The notes under the pieces: model-generated
Told to the model about the DNA's origin: nothing
Databases searched by the model: none
What the model saw: the letters and a program-made list of their open reading frames with translations, nothing else
Source: Sorghum bicolor
Lineage: Eukaryota > Streptophyta > Magnoliopsida > Poales > Poaceae
Assembly: GCF_000003195.3 (NCBI RefSeq)
Contig: NC_012874.2
Location: forward strand, 64,368,580-64,432,579
Direction of reading: 5' to 3'
DNA length: 64,000 nt
Part shown: piece after piece, positions 50,704 through 63,249 of the stretch
Position numbering within the stretch: the stretch's first letter is position 1
Layout: every line of letters starts with the position of its first letter
Position numbers and translations under genes: made by a program

Positions 50704-52996
50704 CTAGATGCTAGCAGGCAGCTGACGCCTCCTGTAGCTAACCATTATTTTCCCTTTAGCTTCCATCATGAACGTGCTTCTGTCCACAACAGGAAATGGT
50801 GACTCTAATTTCATCTCAAAATTCCGTAGCAAGTGGCTCCATATCGCCTTAATTTGGAGATAAGCATAAGCCTGACCTAGGCAAGCGTGTCTTCCGCCAC
50901 CAAACGATGTGTAAGAGAACTTGCCACCAACTTTGTCCTCCTCTCTTCCGGGGCCAAACCTATCTGGGTCAAACACATTAGGATTCTTATAAATATGAGG
51001 TATGCTACCATTGAGGAGTGTTGGGCTAACTATGGTATGTCCTCCCGGAATCTCATACTCAGTTCCATCCCTGGTCCTTACAGTAAAGGGTTTATGTGCC
51101 TTCCGTATACTCAGTGGTGGGACAGGGTGCAAACGTACCACCTCCTTGATGCAGTTGTGTAGGATCTCCATTTCAAGGAACACATTGTAGTCCAAGTGGC
51201 ACCCATGTTTCTGCATGATTTGTTGTTGCTCCTCAACGGCAGCCATAGACCACCTTGGGTTGTTGAGTAGGAGAGCTCCAGTCCATGTGCTAGTAGTATT
51301 GCTTGAGTGTAGTCCAGTCAAGACCACGAAGATGATCAGCCCAACAACCTCTTCTTCGGTCGTTGGCCGGCCATCTTTGTATTTGGAATTTGTCAGGATT
51401 TGCAGCACATCATCCTCAACATGGTTTGAGCCTCTTCGTGATTGCACAATCTGGGTCAGTATTTTGGATAGCTTGGCGCGCGCCTTGTCACGTCGTCGGT
51501 TGGATGGAAGTGGGGCATATGGGAATAACACGCTACTTAGGCGTGTGCCATTATCAAAAAGTTGATAAAACAAAGTCCATGTCTCTCCCATCATCTGCTC
51601 CCGGAACTCCTTCCCGACCAGGCATCTAGCGGTGATTGCCATGAGAACATGCTTCATCTCTTGTTTTAAATCAGTAATGCCATGTTGCTCCCATTTTGCA
51701 AAGTAGGCCTGTAGAAAAGAGTAGAATGTAACTAAGTTAGGCGTCTCTCATTATAGAAAACATGTGTGAAAAAAGTGGTGCGAGAATAATTACTATGACC
51801 TACATTTTCTTTATTGGAATGCGAAACCTACTCGTGTGGGTTTCGTACTAAAATAAAAACAGAGTAGAAATTACAATGTAAAATTAGTTTTTGATTGGCA
51901 GAAAGTTTGAGAACAACTTTAAAGAAAAAGTACTTCAATTTGAAAAGATTTATAGAATATGATCAACATTTATATTTTAAGATGGGTTTACTGTATGAAA
52001 ATATATTGTGTAATTTGATATCATAAATGTTAATAGTTTTTTTAATATGTTTGGTCAAATTTGATATTGGTTTATTTCTCAAAGAGTGAAATTATTAGGT
52101 CTAATTGGGCTATGCTACAGCACTCTTGGAAAGAGAGTGGTATATTTCTTTCAAAGAAAAGAGTGATATATGTTGGCCTCCTTTTTAACTTTTTACTTTC
52201 ATGACTGGATACCGAACAATTACATGAATAGCAACATTATTAAATTGGTCTAATTTACAAGCTAGTCCAACTTTGTACTGTTCCCTTTTCATTTCCAAAA
52301 GGCTATGTAGTCCCATAGAAGGAGGGCTACATACATACACATTGTTAGTAGCAGTCCAGCTACAATGTTTTATGGTTATAACAAGACAAGTATCCAGGTG
52401 TTTAAATGATTATAACCGCAGGAAAAATATACTAAAAATCTGCTACTTCGACGGAGGTGTATAATTGACTGCATCGCTCCTAGCCATATCACAAAAGATG
52501 AAGAGTACAAAAGTATAGGCATTACCTCAACTTCTTGAATCATGGGACTAACCATGCTCCTCAACTTTCCTGATTTTAGAGCATCTTTCATGAACCCAGT
52601 AAGCCAATAATGTGTTGTGGTATCGATGCCATAGGTCTCTTTCCCAAGTATTGGCTCAAAAAACTGTATGGCAGGACTAACAGCAATCTCGGAAGGCATC
52701 CCTTCAAAAAACTGACCTAAGACTTCTGGTCCGACCAGAAATGTTGCCTTCAGTCCAAAGATACTCACTGTGAACACGCTTCCTAACTTGGTATATTGAT
52801 CTTGGATCATTGCGTGGAAACCCTTAGTGAGAAATGCATGTAAAAGCATAACGATAGAACCATTATTAGCCACTGGTGGAGGCAATCTGTTGCACACTGG
52901 AGCAGGCACATTTCTTCTTATTAGAGCCTTGGTGATTACTCCAATTATCAGAACAATAGCTAATGCGAGCCACACAGAACCGTTTGTGGCATCCAT
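50704..52996 (-). CDS. Cytochrome P450, CYP51 family (CYP51H-like), two exons
   Basis: Exon 1 is 52526-52996 and exon 2 is 50704-51708. The 817-bp intron has GTAATG and TTCTACAG sites, and the joined frame gives 491 residues. The start is the ATG at 52996; an in-frame ATG at 53026 would add ten. Residues 7-26 are a membrane anchor, then a Pro-rich hinge (LPPPV). Haem motif FGGGRHACLG has Cys433. Glu346/Arg349 form the ExxR motif (KEVVRLHP). DPDRFGPGREED is the PERF region and QAYAYLQIKAIWSHLL is typical CYP51. The I-helix reads LTGLHSSNTTSTWTG instead of the usual AGQHTSS, and the B-C region is also altered. This suggests the grass CYP51H group (triterpene or sterol-derived metabolism) rather than housekeeping obtusifoliol 14-demethylase. 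Confidence 0.92.
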
Positions 52997-53026
52997 ACTG
53001 CAATAGTACAGCAAGAACACGGACAT

Positions 53027-54348
53027 GAATGAGCAGTTATATTTATATTATTAAACATACTTCAGAAATAAATAATAGCCTTACATACATGCCGAAAAAG
53101 ACACTGCTACTCAGAGAATTTATAGATAAGCAGCTAGAATGGGTTTGTAGAGGCGGCTGCCTCATCCACCTCTGTCGTCTCTACGTCTATACGTGGTTGC
53201 CTATTAAGAATTCACAAAGCATAAAAAAATGGAAAAAAAAATAACTTTTAAGCATTTGAAGAAGTCTTTTTTAGCATGCCTTGGAAGAAGTCGTGTGGTG
53301 GTTTGAATCAAACTCAAGATGTACGGACCCACACACAGCTCCCATATATACCACTACATCCTAAAATCACGTGTGACTAAGTTTGTGTGAACTTTAGCAA
53401 ATTTTGTAATCAATATTTCAGCTCCCAGATCATTTCAAACAAAAATAGTACAAATTGAAAAGTTTAAGATCTTATGAGTACTATAACTTTTGGTTTAAGG
53501 CGCCTCTCTAAGTCATTGTAAAATCCAAAAGAAAATTATATTTTGAACCTCAAGATTAAAATATAATTTTTAGGCTCCTAATGTTTTCAAATTAAGAAGA
53601 TGTCAACTATAAATTTGTATTTGATCTTGACAACTTAGATATGCAGCTTGTCTTGAACCAACTTAATTTATTTGAAAAGTTCTTTTTTGTGTTGCACCTG
53701 TTTCTAGAGGCAGGCCACATTTTCAACCGCATATTTAAATCGATTTCTAGAGACGGGTGGAGTTTCTTGCCGTCTCAGCGCAAATTCCTCCACCATCTAC
53801 ACATGAGAGATTTTCCCAACCGTCTTTCTGAAAGTAGAGGGCATTTCTGACTTACAAATCAATCTCTAAAGTCGGACTGTCTCTGAAATCATTTTAGAGA
53901 CGGGTTTTTATTGAGCGGTCTTTGGAAAAAAAAGGAGGTGTCTCTGAAAATTGTTTTTTATAGTAAATATTTATGTAGAATAGTTTGCGTGGTTTAGTAG
54001 CCAATGACCACAGCACTCAAATATTTGCGTCTGTTTCATATATCCACATCAGCAGCAGCCTCTCGACAGACATTATGTGCTTATTAAGAGAATACTCAAG
54101 TAGATAAGTTTTGTACTCTGTAGGCTATGAAAGGCTGAAACAAACATGGATACTTGCCACACCAGCAGAAGGCTGGCGCGACGGTGTGTGCCAGCAAACT
54201 CATGTTTCTTTGTTGGTTTTTTTTTTCTTTAAAACTTATGTTCAGCCAGAAAGCCTATCGACCCTAGAGATCCACTTAATGCAGCCACTCCTAAAGACAT
54301 TTTTTTGGTGAAGTCCGCTTAAGTGAACCATTCCTAGAAATGCTTAGG
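53027..54348. other. P450 upstream region and intergenic DNA
   Basis: The P450 promoter should lie in the first few hundred bases; no clear TATA box was chosen. AGAGACGG/GTCTCTGAAA units at 53740-53960 look like subterminal repeats of a decayed CACTA-type element. No gene is recognised. Confidence 0.4.
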
Positions 54349-54450
54349 GATTTTTTTTGAACGAACAGGAGGAGCTTGCGCCCCTACTGAAATTTATTAA
54401 AAGAAAGAAAGGAGAACGTCCAAAAAAAGAGGAGCTACAAAAGGAGTTAC
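54349..54450 (-). mobile_element. 3' fragment of a LINE/SINE-like element
   Basis: On the minus strand it reads AATAAATTTCAGTAGGGGCG, then CTCCTCCTGTTCGTTC, then an A run: the usual 3' tail of grass L1-type elements. It lacks any coding part. Confidence 0.5.
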
Positions 54451-56522
54451 AATGCTTAGGGATTGGTTGCTGGCATGCGCGTTGATGGCATATCGTCATA
54501 TTCTAGCCCATGTCTAAAAATCAGTTGTATAGTAGTGAAAGCAATTTGAGCAATTTAATCAATCATTGCATTAGTTCAAAGTCATCATTTAGACGTTGAC
54601 TTAAATAATGTATAAAACACAGCCATGTTACCTAATCAAACAACGAACTCGATCAATAGCAAGAGGATGAGTTTTGCTATGGAACCTATATATTCATTCT
54701 CTGATAGTACAACATCTGAATATCGCAGATCAAACTCAAATTTTGCAACTAATGAAATTGGATGCTTAACTCTGTTGTACATAATATGTAACAAACGTGC
54801 CCGTGTGTTGCAATGGAATACAATGTATAGGAATATCCACATCATATCCTTAAATGTGAGTTGTCCTAAGTCGTATGAATGTAGGTCATGACTTTGATTC
54901 ACATATGAGATGCATAGGGCGTGACCCAATATATACTAGAATTGGCCGTATTCATCGATCACTAGATGCAAGTTCGAACTCGTATTAGTAGAGGTCATGG
55001 TGAGTCCTGTCACATAGATTCGAAAAGGAAACTCTCTGTTATCCAGGTAGGCGGAGGTGGACGAAAAATTGATGTTTGCCTTTTTAATATTAGGTGTGTG
55101 TATATATATAGATATAGATATGGTTAGATTAATATTAGGTATAGATATAATAATAAGAACAAGAAGACTATGGTTACCTTCGGATCCAACACGAAGCTTT
55201 TCTTGCTCTATGGTATGGCAGTGTGGAGTGTAGGCATCAATCCCAGATGTGTACGTTCTAATGTAATGGGATTGGCCTGCACAGGTTTTATAGACACCGC
55301 AGGCATGCCCATATATGGCCATATGTCAATCATTTACGTAATGTCAACCATTTATATATATAATGTAATGGGATTGGCCGAAGGCTAACGGCCGTGTTAG
55401 CCGCCAGGAACATAGAATATATGACATGTTCACAAACTTCTTTGTTCCACGTTAGGGTAAGGCCTTTGAATTCAACTGAAGAAGATTGAATATATTGCGG
55501 CGGAATGCTTATAACCTCTAAGAACGGCTGTTATAGCCGCCAGGAACATAGACAACAGCTGTCGCTCAAAACAGCTGCTGCTGACTGTTTTAACAGAGTG
55601 TTTTGTGAGAGGAGGCAGCTGCAGCAGCAGCTCCGACAGCTGCGAAAACAAGCTGCCGAACACACGTACACATTTGAATACACACATACACCACCATACC
55701 CCCAACAAATAAATACCTCCGAGAGATTAGTAAAATCACCACATGCTCATTGACTTAATTAAAATGAACCTAATCTTCTCCCATCAAGTTTGGACCCATT
55801 CTCCGAACTAGCACTCTTAAAAGTTCCACATGATTTTTCTTTCGGGAAAGCAGTTCCACAAGTGTTTGTAAATCATGAATATGGAAATTCCTGCCAACAA
55901 GATCCAGGCCTGTAGCCCAGGCTACTTCTGCTAATCAATCCCCGTCATCATATCTTGGTGAGAATCTCCTCATCAGTGCAGATTTTCCTGGAACAAGGTT
56001 CTTCTAATGTTTGTGTGGCTGCGCTTTTCCGGACATGAAATTCAATGATAGTTTGGTACTATATATGTACGTAGCTTTCAGGGTTCATCCGTCTTAGACT
56101 CGACAGATCTTTCTCATTTGCAGCTTCCATTAAATTAAACAATGTCAGTCGTGTCCATCTGTCGGATTTGGATAAGTTTTGGCCTCACATGAGTTTGTTC
56201 CATATAGTATGTTGATGTGATGCTTATCTCATTCTTTTCAATTTCTAATGTGGAACGAAACTTGAAACTTTGAATTGTGAGTTCATGGTCGACTAAACCT
56301 TAACTGGCGGCATTAGCAGTAATATTATATTCATGTCAATCTTGAATTGTGCTTTCTTGACATTACTAAGAGGATTCCTCGCGCATTGCCGTGGGTATGA
56401 AAAAGAAATATAAATAAGTTAAAATGTGTATTGTTTATTTGGATAGCTTGTATGTTCAGAAAAATGTGTGACTTGTTGACATGCACATTGGAATTGCATG
56501 AGCTAGTGGATTTTAAATGTGT
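54451..56522. other. Intergenic
   Basis: CGCCAGGAACATAGA is repeated at 55401 and 55539. CAGCTG-rich sequence lies at 55555-55660. Short frames are not conserved, and no gene or complete transposon was found. Confidence 0.4.
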
Positions 56523-57660
56523 CACTACTGGAAAGTCGAAATACCCTGACGGTGCCGGTTTTGTTTTGACGGTTATTGCAAGAACCGTCAGGGTAATTCC
56601 AATTTTTTGACGGTGTACACAAAACACCAAGGGAAATTGCATAACCGTCAAGGTAATTCATATTAACTTGTGGGTTTAAGAAACCGATAAGGTAATTAAT
56701 TACCCTGTCAGTTTGTGTATTTATCCTGATGGATATATATAAGAATACACATAGGGAATTGTATGAAGGTGCAAAACTATTGAAGAAAGCTTGCCAAAAA
56801 TTTCTACCATCCCTGCAAAGATTGAGAGGCGAGCTACAAAGTGAGAGGTGGGCTGAAAGCCCGCCAAGAAAATCCCTGCAGGCTATTGCTGGCCGCACGA
56901 TGTAGAAAAAAAAAAGAAGACAAAGAAAAAAAAGGCAACTAACCCTATCTCAGCCCCTGGCCGACACATCGCACCTCCAACCTCCCCCACACGCGCGCCG
57001 ACGCCGCATCTCCACCAGCCGTCGCCTCCCCATCCTCCCCCACGCCGACGGCTCGCATCCCCCCTATCTTGGTATATGTATCCATGGTTCTATGTATATT
57101 ATATTAATAAATAAATCTATTTTACATAATATGGAAAATGCTATGCCAGTTTTTTCCTTGGCGGTTTTGCACCGACAGGGAAAAGAATTGCCCTGATGAT
57201 CCACTTTCGACAGGGAAATTTCACCTACAGAGGGAAAACACTATTCCCTAAGGGTAAGAAATCGATAGGGAAGACAAACACCGCCAGGGAAGAAAGGATT
57301 TTTTGACGGTGTGTAGACCGTTAGGGTAAATGATCATATAGCCTATCGGTTCTCCACTGCTAAGGAAATAGATTTCTCTATTGGTAATCCACTTTTTTTA
57401 CGGTGTCTACCGTCAGACAAAAAACAATTTTTTTGACGATTTTACAATTTCCCTGTGAGTTTTCCACCGTCAGGAAATCAAAATTGTATTTGGCTGATGG
57501 CACACCGTCAAGGAAATAGTCTTTTCCTTGTCGAGATAGCCCTTACGGTTATTCCCTGACGGTTCACCATCAGAGAATTTATTTTTAAAATTTCCTGATG
57601 ATGTTTTATTTTTCCGTGACAGTAATGACACCGTCAACGAAGTTTGGCTTTTCAATAGTG
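56523..57660. mobile_element. Small non-autonomous CACTA-type element, 1138 bp, target duplication TGT
   Basis: Begins CACTACTGGAAAGTCG and ends TTTTCAATAGTG, with TGT on both sides (56520-56522, 57661-57663). Both flanking zones are packed with GACGGT/ACCGTC and CCCTGACGG-type repeats. The centre (56880-57070) is a GC-rich, gene-like stretch without an ORF of note. Confidence 0.85.
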
Positions 57661-59519
57661 TGTGTGATAGTGGATTGCCTAGTTAGATAGCCTGTATGTT
57701 GAGAGAACTAAATAGTAAGGTGTAAAGTGTGATAGTAGATTGTTTAGTTAGATAGTTTTGCATGTTGAGAGAAAAAGATACTGAGATTTTAATTCATGAG
57801 AGTATAAGATTAGTTACATGTGTACGGCTGCTACGGTATACAATCTTATTCCCGGTCAAACTAGTGTTTTTCACGGCGTATTACTAGATTATTATATTTG
57901 TTTATGACGCCATGATGAGCAGATGGTGGCTCGCCATCTACATGGACAGGGGCCATTATAATCTACAAGTACAATTATGCAACTTACCCATCCCTGTGTT
58001 CTCATAGTACGTCGTCAGCTCTAGGAGGCTTCATGGTGGTTTCTCGTTGGCCCACATCGAATAAGTTCAAGTTTATCTGGAGTTATTCACTCTCAATATT
58101 TCTTGTAGCACATGGACCGTGTAACGAATGTTCAAGTTATACAACATTACTTTTTTGCACAAAATTTATATTATTAAAACATTGCAAGAATAATATTTTC
58201 TTTATGTTTCATCGGTATTTTTTTTGTTTAAGAAATTAATCATTCGGGAACATGAAAAAAGGGTTCTGCATAACAAGTTTCATAATAGATTTGCATAACT
58301 TGTGCAACTATAATATTCAACATCTATGTCTTCAATTGTTGCAATGACTAGAGGAAATTAAACACATAAGTTAATAGTAAAAACTAACATGATTATCTAA
58401 CATAGTGATAACACATGAAACTAAATACAGTAAGTTCATCGAATAAGTTAGGTGGCATACACATAAAAACACAAGTTAGATACACAAACTTTGTTCAACA
58501 AGTTAGGTAGCATACATATAAAAACAAAAATTAGATAGTAACTCTATTATTTAACATAGTACCACAAAAAGCTATATAGAAAAAAATTAGAGAATAAGTT
58601 AAGAATCACAATTGATTACATAATATCATAGAAAGTTATGCATATATAACTTATATGTATAAAAAGTTATACTATATAACTTATGTACATAAGTTTACTC
58701 CCACTACTCTAAATTATAAGGCATCTTGGCTTTTCTAAATTGAATTTATTATATATCTAAACATTGTGTATATCTAGACACATAGCAAAATCAATGTATC
58801 TAGAAAAATAAAAATATTTTATAATTTGGAATAGAGAGAGTACATAAGTTACACAATACAACTTATATACATAAGTTACAAGACTATACTAGTGTATATA
58901 GAAAGTTATGCTTATGTAAAAGTTATTCTACAAAAACATAAGTTATATAATACAATTTAGCAGAATAGGTTAGCAACATAACTTATAAGTTAATATACAT
59001 AAATTGCTACTAGAAAAATAAAATTCTTCAAAACATATGGAAGCGGGGTCTAGTTTTGTTCACCTTGTCATGTTGAACACACCAGTATAGATGGAATTAA
59101 AAATAAATATATCATTCAGAAGTTATAGTAATTTGAAATAAATATTTGCTCTTTTGTATGTTGACGTCAAGAGCATAGGGAAAGGGGACTGGGGGAGGAG
59201 GGCGAGCAGCCGTCATGCATTAGTTATCAGATTGTTCGCTAAAAGCATGAATGTCCACAGAAACGGATCCTGAAGTACTGGCGCCTAGGGTTTCCTAGGT
59301 GACTCGAAAGAAGGGTTCCCTAGTTCCCCGTCTCGTCCACGTCTTTCTTCTAGATCTTGATCCATCTCCTTCCCAAAGTTTTGGATCTATATCTTCCACA
59401 TCCCATCAACGAGAGTCCACTTTCCCCTTTGGTGATCGGAGCCAAAACTCGACGTGCTAGCCCTGAAGAGTTTCCTCCGTCTCAGGGATTTTCTCTTCTT
59501 GAAATTCTGATTTTGAGTC
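57661..59519. other. AT-rich intergenic with a worn Stowaway MITE
   Basis: ATAACTTATATACATAAGTTA-like words recur throughout 58600-58990. A diverged Stowaway lies at 58698-58840, with ends CTCCCACTACTCTAAATTAT and ATAATTTGGAATAGAGAGAG and TA on both sides. No gene. Confidence 0.55.
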
Positions 59520-60527
59520 ATGGTTAGGATGGAGATCGTTGAAGGTCTGATGGGGAAGATGAAGTTGTCAGAGAAGGAACAGGGTGGGGTGAAGATAGGT
59601 GGTGGTGGCAGTAGACGCACCCGCCCGGTGGAGCCATAGGCAATTAGAAAGGTCATGGCGGAGAAGCTGGTGGCGCCAAAAACCCTAGAGCACACTCTGG
59701 GGTGCGTGTGGTGCCCGATCAAGGGGGTCAACTGTAAGGATTTTGGTGAGAATCATTTCCTGTTCACCTTCCTACATTCATCTGGCAAACATAGGGCCCT
59801 AGAGGATGATCCTTGGATGATCTCCAAGGATCTTGTGGAGGTGGTGGATTTTGATGAAACAAAAACTTTGGAGGAGATGGAGTTTAACCTAATCCCTATA
59901 TGGGTAAGGGTTTCAAACCTTCCTTTTGGTATGATGGATTAGGAGACCGGTGCAACCCTAGGATAGAAGATCGGTGTGCTCAAGGAGGTGGATGTTGGGC
60001 AAGATGGCATGGCGATGGGAAGGGTTTTATGAATCAAGGTGATGATAGATATTTGAAAACCTCTAATGCATGGAATTATAGTGAAGGTGGGAGCTGTTGA
60101 TGAGGAGAAGGAGAAATGGTGTCCCTTTGCTTATGAGTTTCTCCTAGATTTCTACTATATCTGTGGTCACATAGGTCACATTGAGAGAAACTGTGAGATC
60201 CAGATGGAAAAAGGTGAACCACAACTGTTCTCGAGGAGTCTTAGATACATCCCTGAGAAGAAGAGAGGGGAGGGCCAACAGGTGGGGAAGATGTGGTCAG
60301 GAAAGGCACGTGGTCCTTGGATAGGAGGAGGGTCCAATAGTAGAAGTTCTTTTGACTCACGTGGTGGTTGTTGGGGCTCTAGGGGCTTGGGTAGTGATTC
60401 ATCAACTTGGAGGAAGAGTACTGATGGGAAAAATATGGAGAAGGGTGAGGAAGTCACTAGCCCTCTAAAGGAGATACAGACAACAAAGGAGGTTGGTGGA
60501 GGAGCAAGGAAAAATCTTTCTTTGTAG
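59520..60527 (+). pseudogene. L1 LINE ORF1 (DUF4283 plus zinc knuckle), broken
   Basis: One frame from the ATG at 59520 to 60527, interrupted by TAG at 59637, TAG near 59940 and 59973, and two TGA near 60030-60060. LEDDPWMISKDLVEVVDFDE and FNLIPIWVRVSNLPFGMM are DUF4283-like. FLLDFYYICGHIGHIERNC is the CCHC knuckle. The Gly/Ser/Lys-rich tail is an RNA-binding region. Confidence 0.8.
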
Positions 60528-60876
60528 CTTATTAAAACAAAATTAGGTGGGGTGAAGAAAGCAGGAGGAGAAAATCTGGGAGGGGGTGATAAGGAGAAGG
60601 CGAAGGGAGACGATAGGGAGAGTGTAGAGGGAGATAGGAAGGAGCTAGAGAAAAAAATCAGGGCATAGCACTTACAGAAAGATGGAGCAAAACAAGCTCA
60701 CAAATCGCGATAGAAGAAGGAGGGGATAGTGGAGAAAAAAGGAAAATGGAGATCGATGGAGAAGTTTTTGGAGTGAAGGATGGTGTAAAGAAGGTGAAGG
60801 GGAATGATATGATAGTTGAGGACCAGAAAACATTTGTAAATGAAGCAGTACCGGTGGACCGATCCTGCGAGACCCA
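60528..60876 (+). other. Decayed end of LINE ORF1 / inter-ORF region
   Basis: Purine-rich, Lys/Glu/Gly-coding fragments with many stops; no separate feature. Confidence 0.5.
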
Positions 60877-62210
60877 ATGAAGATTGTTGCCTAGAACTGT
60901 CGGGGTCTAGGAAACCACTCGACAGTTTGGAGTCTTCTGGAGTTCCAGAAGATGGTGGGGGCAGATATTCTTTTCCTGTCGAAGACAAAGCTAGACAGGA
61001 GGAGGATGGAGAATTTTAGGTGGAGTTGGGTTTAAGCAATATGGTGGTACGTGATTATGTCTGAAAAGGGGGAGGGGGATTAGCGATGTTTTGGAGGCGG
61101 GGAATAAATGCGGTTTTGTGAATTTTTTCCAATAACCATATTGATGTTGAGGTGCTGGGAGATGATGGTAATAAATGGAGGTTCACCGGTATATACGGCC
61201 ACCAACAGACTGAAGAAAAAACATAATACGTGGACGCTGATGAGGGATTTGCATGGATAGGAAGATCTGCCATGGATGTGTGCCGACGATTTTAATGGGA
61301 TCCTTTTTCAGTACGAGAATGAGGGGGGTACTCGGAAACCACAATCACAAATGGATCACTTCAGAGAAGCGATGATGGACTGTGATTTAGAAGATTTGGG
61401 TTTTGAAGTGGATGTGTTCACTTGGTGGAATAACCAACACATGGTGGAGGGGGTATGTGAGGGAACGACTAGACCGGGCTCCGGCAAATTTGGAGTGGAG
61501 GACAAAGTTTCTTTTGTTCCATGTTCAGAACGGTGATCCGCGGCATTCCCACCATAGGCCAGTCATCATTACGACTGAAAGAGAATACCAGTTGTACAAA
61601 GAAATAAGGTGTTTTTCTTTGAAGCCAGCTGGCTTGAGGAGAATTGTGAGGAGGTGGTCAAGGAAGGATGGGAGCAAGGAGAGTCTGAGGGCCTAGTGAA
61701 GATAGATCAGCTGATCGGGAGAGTAGCAGGAAACCTGTCTTGGTGGAGCTCGAATGTATTATGGGGGTTGGAGAAGAAGAGGAAGAAAACAAAAAAAGAT
61801 TTGGATGCTGCAGACGTAAATCTATTTCAGAGGATGGTGTTTCAAAAGCGGCGGTGCTTAGGTTCTAGCTTGGTAAGGTGGAGGAGCAAATAAACTTGTA
61901 CGGGAGGCAGAGGTCGCACACTCGGTGGTTAGAGAAGGGAGATAGGAATACGACTTTCTTTCATGCAACTTGCTCTGATCGGAGAAGGAGAAATAGAATA
62001 GGACCTCTAAAAAATGGCGATGGGGGTTAGGTGGAGGAGGAAGTTGAGAAGCAGGATTTTATTACTAACTGTTTTATGCAGCTCTTCTCGTCGAATGTAA
62101 ATGGTGATGCCTAGGAAATTCTTGATGCTGTACAAAATCGAGTGACACCAGAAATGAATTTGCAGTTGAAAACGGATTTACAGAGAAAGAAATAAAGAAT
62201 GCTTTGGACA
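60877..62210 (+). pseudogene. L1 LINE ORF2 endonuclease part, no reverse transcriptase
   Basis: It begins MKIVA then a stop and NCRGLGN, the first block of plant L1 endonucleases. Later blocks are LFLSKTKL, ADDFNGILFQYENEGG, DLEDLGFEVDVFTWWNN, RERLDRAPANLEWR and NGDPRHSHHRPV, then HTRWLEKGDRNTTFFHA before the expected RT. It stops near 62210 where MITE-rich DNA begins. Frames are shifted repeatedly. Confidence 0.8.
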
Positions 62211-62306
62211 GCATCGGCTAAAAGGACGAACTGAGTGTTGTTTGGTTGAGTGCAGGCAACGGGCAACGGCAGTGTAAATGGAAATGAAAACCAGCGGCAA
62301 CTATTA

Positions 62307-62451
62307 GGCCTTGTTTGGATGTTGTCGGATTTACCTCAATCCACATGTGTTGGAGTGGATTGGGGTGGGATGTAGTTCAAATTCTACTCCAAATCCAATC
62401 CACCCCAACACATGTGAATTGATGCGAATCCGACTACATCCAAACAAGGCC
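62307..62451. mobile_element. Tourist-like MITE, 145 bp, target duplication TTA
   Basis: Long inverted ends GGCCTTGTTTGGATG and CATCCAAACAAGGCC form a near-perfect hairpin. TTA on both sides (62304-62306, 62452-62454) fits PIF/Harbinger. Confidence 0.9.
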
Positions 62452-62520
62452 TTATGGGGGAAAAGATAACGCTACTTGTTTGGTTTGGTGGGGGTAATGG
62501 TTTTGATTACATGCTTATTA

Positions 62521-62819
62521 GGGGTGTTTAGTTCCCTATAAAATACAAAATGTAAAATACCAACTACTTTAGAATGATGAAATACAAAATACCAAAATTT
62601 TCAAGGTTATGTTTAGTTTCATCCCAAATGCAGAATTTATTGCTCTCATTAGAGCCTCTTGAGGCTTTTTTGTATTTTTTGGCCTCTTTATTCCAAAATT
62701 TAAAATGGAGAATAGACACCTTTTTACCAAAAAAATTTGCATGGCATTTAGTTCCATTATGTAAAATGATAGAGCTAAACTCAAAACTTTTTGGGATAAA
62801 TGGAGAACTAAACACCCCC
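62521..62819. mobile_element. Tourist-like MITE, 299 bp, target duplication TTA
   Basis: Ends GGGGTGTTTAGTTCCC and AGAACTAAACACCCCC, with TTA at 62518-62520 and 62820-62822. The interior arms (AAAATACAAAATGTAAAA / TTTAAAATGGAGAA) are partly complementary. Confidence 0.88.
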
Positions 62820-62883
62820 TTAATCATGTTTGGTTAGTTGTTTGCAGCTGGAACGTTAGCTACTTGCTGTCGAGAACATCTTA

Positions 62884-63130
62884 GGCTCTGTTTGGTTTCT
62901 CCTTATTTTTTTTAACTCACATCACATCAAATATTTAGACACATGCATGAAGTACTATATATATATATATATACTAATTACAAAATTAAAAATATAGCTA
63001 AAGAATAATTTGCGAGATAAATCTTTTAAAGTCTAGTTAATCTATTATTAGATACAAATTATCAGATAAAATAAAAATATTATATTATATATTAAATTTT
63101 AACACTCCAAACAAACAAACAAACTAAACG
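62884..63130. mobile_element. Worn MITE of the TTTAGACACATGCATGAAGTA family
   Basis: GGCTCTGTTTGGTTTC at the left and CAAACTAAACG at the right, with an interior like the GGCCTTGTTTAG elements (GCGAGATAAATCTTTTAAAGTCTAGTTA). Contains a short (TA)n. Boundaries are approximate. Confidence 0.6.
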
Positions 63131-63249
63131 CGGCTACTCGTGGAAAAAGTCGTCAGCTATTCTGCTGCCCTGCCATGGTCATGGAGGTTCGGTCAGGACA
63201 CTGCTCCACCCGCACATGTGGGTTGGCCAGCCCTCGTCGCTCGTCAGGC

